A DNA stretch of 64,000 nt from Trichoplax adhaerens (taxonomy: Eukaryota; Placozoa; Uniplacotomia; Trichoplacea; Trichoplacidae): assembly GCF_000150275.1 (NCBI RefSeq), contig NW_002060971.1, positions 117,857 to 181,856 on the forward strand, read 5' to 3'. Shown here piece after piece: positions 13,084 through 25,553 of this stretch. Under the pieces are notes generated by a model that was not told where the DNA came from, did not search any database, and saw nothing but the letters and a program-made list of their open reading frames with translations. Within the stretch, counting starts at the first letter, position 1. Every line of letters starts with the position of its first letter. Position numbers and translations under genes: made by a program.

Positions 13084-14895
13084 GTTTGAAGCATCATCTT
13101 CAACGTCAATTCTGATCTACTCTATCAACCAGCCAATTAAAATGCTAATGGATCGGAAATTTGTCGTGAACATGGAAATCTCCCTAAAAGGTCGACTTTT
13201 ACCAATCAGGCCATACAGTACATACTATACAAAGTTTCCTGCGTCCGTAAACTGCCGCAAATGCTACTCTACCATGTTACTACAGAAGTAAAATGATGTA
13301 CTGTCACTACTGTATGATCTACCGTATATGGAAGTTAGCAAGAGTATGAAAAATATTGGTGAGATACCCTGGTAAGGAGGGGAAGTAGAGGCTAAAGATC
13401 TTGATGCGTATTTACTACGCTTCTGCGACAGCGATCTTAATCTATAGACCACGAGCGTATTATTTCTTTGACCAAAGTAGAAGCGCTTAAGCTTTCTCGG
13501 CCATCCTCATTGACGGTACTAAATCAACACACATTGGTATTGTATTTGCATATTAACAATATCCTAAACATTGCAGAGGACATCTGCGAAGAGTAAAGAA
13601 AGTTGTAAAATGCACCCATCGATCAAGGACACTGATAAATGATGTGTACATTAATTCAGTCTCTCTGTACTCGTACAGTATGTACACTTGTACAGTATGC
13701 TAAATTATACTGTACCGTCTTCTGTCTACAGTACACTGCATGCTGTACAGTACTGTATACTGTGTCATAGTGTGTATTAGTGTATTGTAACCCCACTACG
13801 ACTAAACATTTAATCCGATTGAAAGCGCTACATAAAATCCGAAATCCGATCCGAAAATTGTATAGTGTATACTGTAGGTCAAAGTCACAGACGGAAAGAT
13901 AAATGCCAACTTGATTTAAATGACAAATCGATCATTCATGCATCATTGATGAGAAGAGGCTCGATATAGGGATTGTTGAAACGGTGAAAAGACTGGTAAT
14001 TTGGTAGATTGCAATTTTGGCATTTTAAGTTGCCCTTAATAAAATTATATTTACCCTCGAAAACGCTGCTATAAACAACTACGAGTTGTTGTGTAGCTGT
14101 ACTTTCTGTTCATCAACGATTGCTATGAGGTATGTAGCGGCTAGTCAGAATGCGCACCATTTTCTAATGTAGTAATAGGAATGCCGCTCCATTTCTGCTT
14201 ACAGAGATGACACAGTAAGTTAGAATATTGACTATGCGATACTCTTGGAGATTCAGTAAAAAATGAAATATCAGTACATCGTTATGTTATCAATTGACTT
14301 GATCTTCCTTTTTATAGCATAACCTAGAAAACTGCCTGGATACGGGTATGTTGAGCAGCCCTTGATGGTTTACCGTATTTGGAATATCAATCTGCCATAC
14401 TATTGGGAGGTAAATCTTCGTACGATCGCGTATAATGCTGTACATACTAGCTTAATTTTCTGTCGCTTCCCCAACACAGATACTGTACCATGCGTGGTAT
14501 GTGTAAATGTGGTAGCCCCTTCTGTTAATACCCGATAATCTACATTTATAGAATATACTCGTAGTTGTACGGGTAAAGCAAAGTCAGCAATGCCTTATTG
14601 GAAAATTTGAATCAAGAAAACGTACAGCATTTGTCATGACAGCATGATCGTTTGTGGATATTGAGTGTGCGTTGTGGACTATTGGCAAAAGTGCGATATA
14701 TTGTATGCATGATGCAGTTGTTATACTCCACCATGGACACTGTGTCAGATTTGGCAACTGCTGGAAGTGAAGATATCCATGGCACCATCGCATGGGATGC
14801 TGTACTTGTGTCCTATTCATGTAAAAAGTTGCAGCAACTTGTTTGACTTTAAATTACACGTATTCTCTATCTGTCCTGTACTGTTTCTATCTGAC

Positions 14896-15224
14896 TGTCA
14901 CAAACCAGCTTCGTGACAAGGATAACGTAAAACAAATCTCTTTATTACTATAGTCTCCGGGATTCAGTATCCCTTAACTACCTCACAAGAATTTAGACGC
15001 CTTTAATTCTACGTTAAACTCAACTAGACAATTGAGAACTGCTTTATTCAACTATCTGACGGGCTTATATACCCTTCTACAGCAGCTAACATTCACAAGT
15101 CATCTTATAAAAATACTTGGGTGAGAACATCTACTAACTAGTTTTTCACAGTCGGACTACAATATGTCCATTCACAGAATCATTTCAGTACACATTACAG
15201 CACAGCATTAAATTTACTGTAACA
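14896..15224 (-). mobile_element. Possible solo LTR (minus orientation)
   Basis: A segment of about 329 bp begins TGTCACAAAC and ends CTGTAACA, i.e. TGT...ACA termini. Read on the minus strand it contains a TATA-like GGGTATATAAGCC followed by two AATAAAG motifs, the order expected in an LTR. No target-site duplication is evident: the flanks are CTGAC and CATTT. No internal retroelement coding region adjoins it, so the call is tentative. Confidence 0.3.
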
Positions 15225-15680
15225 CATTTATAATTAGAGTAATTCCTATTGCAAGGAACTAGATGTAATATATTATCACTATATTATATTAACCAAATTT
15301 AGATAGCTATTTCTTCACGGTAGTTCGTACCATGACACTGACATAGTCTATTTTAGTACTGTAAGTCAACAATATAGGGCTTTTGTACAATAGAGATTGT
15401 TGTAATTAGAGACGCAGCTGCTCTCGCGGAAGAGATGTCGTAAAGTTATGCTTGCTATACTTGTAGGCAAAAGTATCCTCTACGTGTCTAATTACTGCAC
15501 TGTAAAGAAAGAACAATCAGCTTGCAAACGAGTTTGAAGAAGGATTGACTTTGTTCTTGTTATTTGCTCATTACAGCAACTAGAAGTAAGGGGATGGAAT
15601 GATTTATTCCTTTACTTCCTGCCGGAACTAGTGTGGGCTGTATTATTGCTATATTACATTTTATTCATTATTAATTAAGG

Positions 15681-16265
15681 CTATTTGCACATATATCAGC
15701 GAACAAAACCCTTTCGTCACTGCACATACTGTCATGCCACCTAAGCATGTTGTTGTCCAGTATTCTTTGGCATTCATTCTACGATTTCTACCCATGGTAT
15801 TATTGTAGCGTACTACCGTCCGGGTAGATTGATGTATTTGCATATGTATCCGCGAAGAAAACTCCTTCGTCACTGCACATACTGTGATGCAACCTAAGCA
15901 TGTTGTAGTCCAATGTCCATTATTCTTTGGCATTGATTCTATTCTAGCAATAGTATTATTGAGGCGTACTACCGTCCGGGTAGATTGATGTATTTGCGTA
16001 TTTGCATAGTGTGATGCAACCTAAGCATGTTGTTGTCCAGTATTCTTTGGCATTCATTCTACGATTTCTGCCCATGGCATTATTGTAGCGTACTACCGTC
16101 CGGGTAGATTGATGTACAGTATTTGCATATGTATCCGCGAAGAAAACCCCTTCGTTACGGCATATACTGTCTTGCAAGCTAAGCATGATGTCCTGTATTC
16201 TTTGGCATTGATTCTATTCTAGCAATGGTATTCTTGTAGCGTACTACCATCCGCGTCGATTGATG
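15681..16265. repeat. Tandem repeat, 4 units of about 155 bp (one truncated)
   Basis: Units share GTACTACCGTCCGGGTAG and TTCTTTGGCATT and start near 15681, 15835, 15991 and 16114. The third lacks about 30 bp at its left end. The minus-strand open frames here are repeat-derived. Confidence 0.9.
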
Positions 16266-17863
16266 TCACGACCAGCTGTAGCATATCACATGAAGTATGG
16301 GTATTTTGGGTTGTCAGCAAAGATTGGGTCAAAATGTTGAGCATTTTCAAATGATAATGCAATTTAAGAACACACTATGGAAGTGCTCTACTGTAAAAAG
16401 GGTTGTGGAAATGAAATTCAATTCAATTAATGGGGTTAGTTGAGTGATGGACGACTAGAAATACGATTTGATTTCTAGTCTGCTAATATGGTTGATCTGC
16501 TCGAGTTCCAATATTCACAGTGTACTGGTACAAGGCTTGTGTTTTGCACCTCCGTCCTGACACTGTCAATATACTGTACAGTACTGTATGGTACTTTTTA
16601 AGTACTGTAGTTTTCAAAATAACGGTTTGCAGTAGAACTTGAATTATGGAGAAATCAGATATCGTACGTGAATTCTGCCAATGGATTCTAATAATTTAAC
16701 TCTTCCTCTATCGACTGATATGTATCTTATTGAAAATGGACAAAAATTTCAATTTTTTATTTTTAAAATTTAAAATTTATCGGGAAAAAGTTCTGGGACA
16801 ACTTGTACAGTACATAGTACTATATTCGGCCGTACTGTACACTGTCAATATACAGTACTGTACTGTAGTGTACAGTACAGTACAGTACTAGTCTTCCTAC
16901 CGTACTGTATACTGTCAACATACAGTACACAGTACTGTACGGGCAGTCGCTGCCAGTTTTGCGCAAAATCAACCAAGCAAAATGATCGGTGTGCGCCTGA
17001 CCGACATCGGCCCTGAGCAGGCGCTTTAGCGGCACTTTTCGGACATGAAATGACTTGGCTGTCTAGTAGACGCTTAATGCATAGGCCGCGGTCTACTCAA
17101 ATTGTACTGCAAGTGCTGTTGTACTGCTGTCGTCTTGATGATGGTCGCCTACTATGCTCCAAGTTGGACGACTGATGAGGTTATTCGTCATTTTCATTGC
17201 ATGTAGTGGAAAAGGAAGTTGATTTTGGTAGAAGGTTGGATGGCTACCGTTGTAGTAGAATGATGGGCAAAGTGACAAGCCTATGTTACTGTATTTTGCA
17301 TTGAACAGGCCGTTTGCTGTCCCTAGCTTTCTTGCCACCCGTCAATGAAGGAGACGATGGCAAAATTGGAACGCAAAGGTTGTTATGGCGTCATTCTGAC
17401 TGATGGAGTACTGTACTGTGGTAAAAAAAAAAAAGAGAGAGAGAGAGACAAGCAGCTCTACTCGATACAGTACTACATCTGCATGTTTAGCATTTACCGA
17501 GAAAGAAATGTTCATCATAACGGATGGCCCCAATACAGGACAGTGGACGGTCATTTGTTGTACTGTCCTCCAAAAATCAAACTCAATTCAACAGACCCCC
17601 TAATAAAATGACTGTCCACTGCGATAGACATCCGATCCAACATCGAGCAATCACAGATCAATTGCACTCGACTGGTGTTGATGCTATACTGGAATGGAGA
17701 CAGACAGTAGTATCTCCATCCATATTTGACCTTGTTTTTGTACTGGATACCAGATACAACTTAGGGTCTGTAGGCGCACTGCAATCCAATGCAAAAGCTT
17801 GACACACTGTAAAAATAGAATTCAATCAGGCACAAGGACAGTTGAACTGGTAGGAACTGGATA

Positions 17864-18189
17864 GGGTGTACTGCAAACAGCCGTAATCCATCATGTTATT
17901 GCCAATTTAGTCGTTGCAGTCCATCTGGTAGGACTACATCCATGCTAGGGTGTAGAGACTGCAAATAGCAGTAATCCATCATGTTATTGCCAATTTAGTC
18001 GCTGCAGTCCATCTGGTAGGACTACATCCATGCTAAGGTGTAGAGACTGCAACTAACAGTAATCCATCATGTTATTGCCAATTTAGTCGCTGCAGTCCAT
18101 CTGGTAGGACTACATCCTTGCATAGGGTGTAGAGACTGCAAATAACAGTAATCCATCATGTTATTGCCAATTTAGTCGCTGCAGTCCAT
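17864..18189. repeat. Tandem repeat, about 4 copies of 87 bp
   Basis: The core CATCATGTTATTGCCAATTT recurs four times at about 87-bp spacing with only scattered substitutions. Each unit also carries GGTAGGACTACATCC. Confidence 0.93.
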
Positions 18190-18238
18190 GCAACTTCTTT
18201 CCACCATTGCCAGCGATGCCATTTCAATGTTGACTGTA

Positions 18239-18589
18239 TCATAGTGTCCAATGGCTATACAATAGGCTTGCAAGGCAGGAGAGCCATACAACCTTCAAAT
18301 GATTAGGATGACAATGATTGTTGTTATTGGGCCAAAAGCCAATCATTGAAATCATTAGTATCCAAACAACAAGAAAAACAAGTGCCATTGCATTCAAATG
18401 ATGGAAAAGAGCAAACAACGGACATCCAGACTGTAGGATTGCATTGATGACAGCGTCTAATTGTCTGTTTAGTATACACAAGACAACTTGGGCCAGTTCA
18501 TCATAGCTATTGTATTTTGGGGGCATAATATTAACAAGTGATGAGAAATCGTCGACTCTATTATTGGCCACAGGAGTTTTGTTGTGCAT
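18239..18589 (-). CDS. Unrecognised 116-codon frame with a membrane segment
   Basis: An ATG-to-stop frame of 116 codons directly beside the 87-bp array. Residues about 67-85 (MALVFLVVWILMISMIGFW) form a strongly hydrophobic stretch, preceded by a mildly charged N-terminal half. No family is recognised and no neighbouring exon supports it. It may be a small lineage-specific gene or chance. Confidence 0.2.
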   Translation of the reverse strand: MHNKTPVANNRVDDFSSLVNIMPPKYNSYDELAQVVLCILNRQLDAVINAILQSGCPLFALFHHLNAMALVFLVVWILMISMIGFWPNNNNHCHPNHLKVVWLSCLASLLYSHWTL

Positions 18590-18939
18590 CTAAATTAGCT
18601 CTTCTATTGCTCATCGGCTCAATATTGATTGATAATAAGAGTGGCATCGCAAGACTGCAACGTCTTTGTCCAATCTACCATTGCAGGTAAGATGAACACG
18701 ATTGCAATTTGCAAATACGATCATCATGGCGACGGTGTCGGAGACGATCGATCGATGGGTTATTTATTTTTTTCTCTTCATCGCGTATTTTGTTGGCGTG
18801 GCCTGGCCCCCCCTTTTCCCAATTGCTACTGTAGTTCATGTCCAGGATGCTAATCTAATTCTAGCGTTGTTGATGCTCTTTCATAGCATGGCCAGAAGAG
18901 TACAATAACAGCACTGTCGGCCAGAAAAATCCATTCCTC

Positions 18940-19110
18940 TGTCGATCATTTTCTCCTCCATTTCTGGCCATCATTTTCTGCTTCATTTCTGGCCATCATT
19001 TTCTCCTCCATTTCTGGCCATCATTTTCTACTCTATTCCTAGCCATCATTTTCTACTCTATTCCTAGCCATCATTTTCTACTCTATTCCTAGCCATCATT
19101 TTCTACTCCA
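18940..19110. repeat. Short tandem repeat, unit about 26-28 bp
   Basis: Six or seven imperfect units carry CCATCATTTTCT followed by variants of CCTCCATTTCTGG or ACTCTATTCCTAG. The left units have the first variant and the right units the second, which suggests expansion from two ends. Confidence 0.9.
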
Positions 19111-21430
19111 TTCCATACCTAGCTGTCAGCCAGTGGAGCATTTTCATCGACGATCAACGTTCCATCATCACCTAGTCGTGGAGAGATACATGAGCGCAGG
19201 TTGAGGACTAATCCCATCCAACCACTGTCTTGATGCAGGAGTTGCTTGCTTGGTATCCATTCAAGGACACGGTAGACGGCATTCAATCAGCCGAGATAAA
19301 CTAGTTTGTGCAGTATCGATGCAAGACGACTACATCCCATACAGGTCGATAAGATGGACAATCATCAACATAATCCATCCTTCTCTACAATGGAAATGGC
19401 TATGAGAAAAAGAGTGCAAGACGATTGATGGCCTTGCATAGCTCCGACATGGGATGAATGCCTCCGCGTAGTCATGATCCAAAACTAGCTAACATTCGAG
19501 TTCTTCCCTTTCTTCCATCCATTCCAACTGGACATCGTTTCAGCACATCAACAATAACCAAGTTGTTCTATTTGATCGGCCATCATGTTCAAGTTGGAAA
19601 ATGAATTCATGCCAATTTCCACTCTATTCCAGCATCGATCGATCGGCTTACCCTTTTTACTGCACTTCTCGTCCATTTGCATCAACGTTTTTGCCTACTT
19701 TTCTCATCAAGATGTTTTGCCCATAGTAGCGTTTGTCTCTATTTGCTCCCCTAGGCGTGTCAAATCTTTTCTTTTTTTGCGCTGTTGTTGTCTACCACAT
19801 GAAATCAACATCAAGAGACGATCATGTTGGCCATGGCGAATCGTCTATCGTACTTATCATGATTGCATCCTAGTTTTCAATCGCACAAGCAAACGATATT
19901 ATCCATCTTCTCGACCATTGCAATTCAACCTCATTTCTACCTGTGGCCCTTCAAAATAGTATCAAGTCTCACATTTTAATTTGAGGTTAATGACGTTGTC
20001 ATATAATGTGCCGCTTCATCAGTTCATAACGGAAGATTTTCAATCATTTTCTTATTAAATAGTCAATTAATATCAAGGTCTATAGGATCAACCTGTAATG
20101 AACTAACTTCACGCCGTCCACTCTTTTTTAGTTTACATAGTCCATCTTGATTTTTGAATCAATCTCTTTTACTGCGCTATACGATGCCAAATCATCGTCA
20201 TGATGCTATCCCATCGAGTTAGTCCGCTACCCACGTAGTGAATTTTTTTTTTTTCTTTTAATGGGGGGGGGGGGGCTTGCTATCCATTCCATTCTATAGC
20301 AATAAATAAAATGTCTCCATATTGAAATGGATGATAAAAAAATTGATTGAGCTTGTATCATTTTCCATCTTAGGCTATTCAAGTCGTTTTAGCGATCAGC
20401 AAGTTCCAGCAGCGATAAGAATTCATGGCTTATTCCAAAGGCACAACTCGGCTGCGTGTTCATGACGTTCCCAAAAAACTCCAAGATGGATCCCCTTTTG
20501 CCTTACTGGATGAGGTTAGCGATCGCCTATCTAGTTGATCATGTTTGGCTATTTTTTTTACCCCATTCTATCACAACGCCGCTTATTATTCATGACAACA
20601 ACGTAGTAGTTTTGCAAATTGAATACATATGTAATTACGAATCATCACTTATCGCTTTTCCATAACAACATCCAGTAGAAAAGAGTAGGAGAACAACTTG
20701 ACAGCATAGTCGATGTTGAACAAGTCATGTCTTAAAAATGCTTCATTCAGATCGCTCCATTGGATCACACTGTTTCTTTCTAATCCATTGCTTTCCTTCG
20801 TCAAAAATGGATGGAACAGATCGTTTTTTTTCTCATGCCTTATACTGTACAATGGACTATTATGCATTCAATGAGGCGTTACTTTACTCTAGCCACGTAT
20901 TTTATACGTTGCCGCCTGAAATTGCAATGGACTAAATTAAAAGTTGTTTAAATTCCTTGATCTAACTTTCAAAATAGCAATACTACCGTACAACGGGCTA
21001 TACTCTGACAACAGTCTATCCACCGAGTAAGACGGTATTACAAGATTGATGAACTTGATAAAATCATCCATCCAAAAGGGCTTGCTTGTTGTCACTTTCG
21101 ACTTCTTCATGCCCTATTTGGTATATTAAAGCTGCAAAGTAACTTATTGATCCTTTGATGACGAAAATAGACTTGTATACTGTATTGGCGTTCTTGGAGA
21201 GTCCCCAAAATCAATCTACCAGATAACCTCTACACTATTGTCGTCTTTAACTTCTCTAACCAACGCTGTAGGATACCGTACAAAAATAATCTTCTTTTTT
21301 TCTTTGGGGGTGGATGGCACGATATCCCCAACCTAATTGGTAATTACATTAAGCTGTAATCCATTTTTTACTACATGCTCGTATACAGTACATTAGTCAA
21401 TCAAGGTAGAATGGACAATAAGTAGTCGTG

Positions 21431-21818
21431 ATATGAAATTGATATACTGTCATAGGTGGATGCATTTTGCTATTCTATTCGTTCTATTATCACACAACTT
21501 GGACGCCATGCTATCGATAGAGACTTGAACATGAATGATCGTCTTGTCTTTTTACATATTCACCACGAGACCGATAAACTACGCCAAGTTGTATGGTAGT
21601 GAATAAAATATGTACATCAAATATGAAATTGATATACTGCAATAGGTGGATGCATTTTGCTATTCTATTCGTTCTATTATCACATAACTTGGACGCCATG
21701 CTATCGAAAGAGACTTGAACATGAATGATCGTCTTCTCTTTTTACATATTTACCATGAGACCGATATACTACGCCAAGTTGTATGGTAGTCTTGGTAGAG
21801 AATAAAATATGTACATCA
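21431..21818. repeat. Direct duplication, 2 copies of about 190 bp
   Basis: Copies begin ATATGAAATTGATATACTG at 21431 and about 21621 and end at GTACATCA. They differ by a few substitutions and a small insertion near the end of the second copy. Confidence 0.93.
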
Positions 21819-24519
21819 AGCTTTGCCTAATTACTACATCAATGAGAATGCAATATAATCGTCATTATTATTATTTCTACAATTTACGTCAGGGTTAGAA
21901 GAGTTTACCATTGAATCTATATCGACTAGTCTTAGCCTGTTTCATCATAATTCTAGTCCATTCTTCTCCAATAGTAATCAAAAATGACTTGCAATGGTGC
22001 AATAAATGGAATCGCTATACTGTTGAATAGCCATTTGTTAAGAGGGATCGAAATAATTGCCAGTATACGCGTAGGTCCACTTTGCTAGTAATCGATTATT
22101 TGTTCTCCTTGTATTTAAAAGAATCATCATAAAGTAGTCCTGCTGCATCATCATTAGAAAGGCTAATTGTCCTAGTTTATCCTCAAACTGATACTATACA
22201 ATATCCCCATCATGATCGTCGTTGTATACCTACATTCACTGTATTATATACCATAGATTGATCAAGAATTTCTCCGTTGTTAATCATAACGAGGAGAGAC
22301 GTAACTTTACCGATAGGTCAATTAGTTTATTCTACTAAGTAATTGGTCAAGGTAACTGTCGACCACAATTTATACAATTATGGACTGTTCGGTAGAGAGA
22401 TGCATCTGTTGATGTTGTATCTATCTCCTACTGCGCTCTACAAAATTACATCTCTCGATCCTATTGAAAATTCATCCATAAGACATGCCACCTATGATTG
22501 CTGTTGGGCCTGGCTTATTCATGGCCTCAATGAACTACTATACTGTATAATAATTGTAAAATTGATCTTTTTTATTTTGGCCCTTATAGTCAACTAATAA
22601 TCAAAGTCGAAACTTAACCCTACTTTAACGCGATCATTTTGAATACAGTCCAAGATCTACTTATGAATTATTATTGATTCGCATTCCTCGTCATTCTTGT
22701 CGGGTGCTACTACATCGCCATTCGTTATTCTTAATTTCTTCACTTCTGAACTTGTATACTATGATAAGATTCGAAATCAGTTAGAAGGAGAATTTCCTTC
22801 AAGAGAAGAAGAAAAATATCCTTATCAAGTTTACACTAGTGCATACTAGGTGTTGATCCAAAAAATCATGATTCCATTCAGATAATATACAACTGGACAA
22901 TCTATCATCCACTTCCAATTGAAAATTCCATTTTTTCTCATAGTCAAAATACACCATCATATCGTCTTGAAGTATTCCACTTCTCCATAGCACTAGATAT
23001 AGATCTATCATTTATTAATTAGAACTCATATTAATAATTACTCATTCATTATTTTAAAAGCATATATACATCTTTCCACTGTCTTTGAGTAGTAGTCATC
23101 TACACTGACTATCTATCCAATCGTACTTCAATTCTCGTTAGTCATAATTATTTAACGAAACTAATCTCCACTAATAACTACATTCTACTACTTCAATCTT
23201 GTACGACTACACTCAAATGGAAACATCACATTAGAGTGGATATCATGTCACAAGTTTGTTCTCTCCATTTCCACGATTATGGCCTTGTTTAATCCATGCC
23301 AACCCTTTCTACATTCGCCACTGAAGTTAGATAGAAACGAGAAATAAATAGCCAACACTACAACACTGTATTGGCTATCAAAATAGAATGTAAACTTTGT
23401 GGTGAGATGATACTTTCTCAAATGACCGCAAAAGAAAATTTGTTTTCATGATGATAAGAATGATCATGATTGTAAAAGATTGAGTAGGACGCTAGAAGAA
23501 AATTGTCCATTTAATCTATCCCAAGTACAGCTTATAAACTATGGAAAAAATAATCCAAAATCAAGGATAACAATAGCAATAGCCGTTCTATTCTATTTAG
23601 AATGGATCTAATGTATTTTTTTACAATCCATTTTATCCATTTACAGTTATGATAGACGCGCATTGCTACTGTGCTGTTGTTGTTGTGGATAAAGAAAGTC
23701 TAGAGTTTAACCCTTTGCTAGTTTTTTTCAATTATGGCGTATCAAAGGCATACGTGATCTTAGCTTTTACAATTGTCCCACATTAATAGGATTCATCTTC
23801 TATCGATCATGTATTATCTTGACAGTTTCCTGACTATTAAATCGACACCATGGTACACAATGAGGGACGGTAGCATTCGTCCGGAAAACCCACTTTGATA
23901 AAATTGCATTTGCCTGGGCTTTCTATTACACAACAGATTGGTGATTTAAATCTTTACTCTATACTAGAATGCAGCAAGGGGATCATCCTATTGCCATTGT
24001 AGACAATTGACATCCTAATTAATGGCTAAAGGCTTTATTTTTCTGTAATATCATACCATGCTTCCATGTTGATGGATGGACGATCCAATTCTTAGAATAA
24101 AAAAAAAACTTTCTAAATAACGTCTTCTTAGCAGTCCTACCTGTGCTATCGATTTCATGATCCGATACATTTTTAATGCGACAATATTGAAATTTAGTGA
24201 TATTGACAATGTCTTCAGATGGCATCACTAAACCTCACTGAGTCGAATAAGACGGATAGGACGAATCGGTTGTTGAAAATCAGTCATTATTAATATCTTC
24301 AAGGCTTCATCAAGACATTTTCATTGATATAGATGAAGTAGAGAAACATAAATACCCACATTTCTACTTTATTATACTGTATTCATCTAGCATTGATGTT
24401 GACATTATTTCCTTTTTCCCCTTTCTACATTTCATAATAATGCTTGGCATTTCTATCAAATCTGTTATTGATGAATGCCATGTGCACTGCTTACACTGAC
24501 CTATTCATTATGCGAACAT

Positions 24520-25307
24520 TTCAAGCAGCTTTCTTCATGTGAATAACACACATTGGAAAAAGGATAATTATTATATCGTTCCATTTAAAAACAAAAAATA
24601 CGACTTGATGAATTGATTCATATCATCTTAAAAAGGTTCTGTGGGTAATAGTGCAAGCAGCTTGCTTCATGTCAATAACACACATTGGAAAAAGGATAAT
24701 TATTATATCGTTCCATTTAAAAACAAAAAATACGACTTGATGAATTGATTCATATCATCTTAAAAAGGTTCTGTGGGTAATAGTGCAAGCAGCTTGCTTC
24801 ATGTCAATAACACACATTGGAAAAAGGATAATTATTATATCGTTCCATTTAAAAACAAAAATACGACTTGATGAATTGATTCATATCATCTTAAAAGGTT
24901 CTGTGGGTAATAGTGCAAGCAGCTTGCTTCATGTCAATAACACACATTGGAAAAAGGATAATTATTATATCGTTCCATTTAAAAACAAAAATACGACTTG
25001 ATGAATTGATTCATATCATCTTAAAAGGTTCTGTGGGTAATAGTGCAAGCAGCTTGCTTCATGTCAATAACACACATTGGAAAAAAGGATAGTTATTATA
25101 TCGTTCCATTTAAAAACAAAAATACGACTTAATGAATTGATTCATATCATCTTGAAAGGTTCTGTAGGTAATAGCGCAAGCAGCTTGCTTCATGTCAATA
25201 ACACACATTGGAAAAAAGGATAGTTATTATATCGTTCGATTTAAAAACAAAAAAATGACTTAATGAATTGATTCATATCATCTTGAAAGGTTCTGTAGGT
25301 AATAGTG
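24520..25307. repeat. Tandem repeat, 6 copies of about 131 bp
   Basis: Units carrying CAGCTTGCTTCATGT and ATAACACACATTGGAAAAA begin near 24521, 24652, 24784, 24914, 25044 and 25175. The two right-most units share private changes (ATAGTTATTAT, TGAAAGGTTCTGTAGG). The array ends about 250 bp before the first identified exon of PLC-beta copy B. Confidence 0.95.
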
Positions 25308-25553
25308 TGATGGGGATTAATTAGCACATATTTTATTCAAATATAAAACTGTAAAAAAAATAGGCCAATTATTAGGCATGACTTATTTTTGCGCAGAATT
25401 TTTAATCAATGCTATTAAAAAAAACTACAGTAATGCCGTTATTTTGACGATCTTCCATTATGTACCTCTATCATTGGCTATTCAGAAATGTAAACTAACG
25501 TACTATACATAGATTTTTAATGATCTTGTATCGATTAATATTACTATTTATAG

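Larger units (their letters stand above)
11401..24519. other. Repeat-rich region between the divergent PLC-beta genes
   Basis: About 13 kb holding tandem arrays (12539-13083, 15681-16265, 17864-18189, 18940-19110, 21431-21818), a possible LTR (14896-15224) and many TACTGTA/TACAGTA heptamers, densest near 13665-13790 and 16560-16940. No exon of a recognisable protein family was found on either strand. The first exon of copy B and the promoters of both PLC-beta genes must lie in or next to this region. Confidence 0.7.

Noticed and set aside
14652-14846. Plus-strand frame with VSDLATAGSEDIHGTIAWDA, considered as the missing N-terminal exon of PLC-beta copy B
   Set aside because: Only W-D and V-S-D coincide; spacing differs from the family and no suitable donor follows.
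19585-19959. 124-codon plus-strand frame
   Set aside because: No family, no splice or neighbour support, and composition like the surrounding pyrimidine-rich DNA; probably chance.
24520-25307. Regular direct repeats resembling a CRISPR array
   Set aside because: Units are contiguous 131-bp repeats without unique spacers, in an animal genome.
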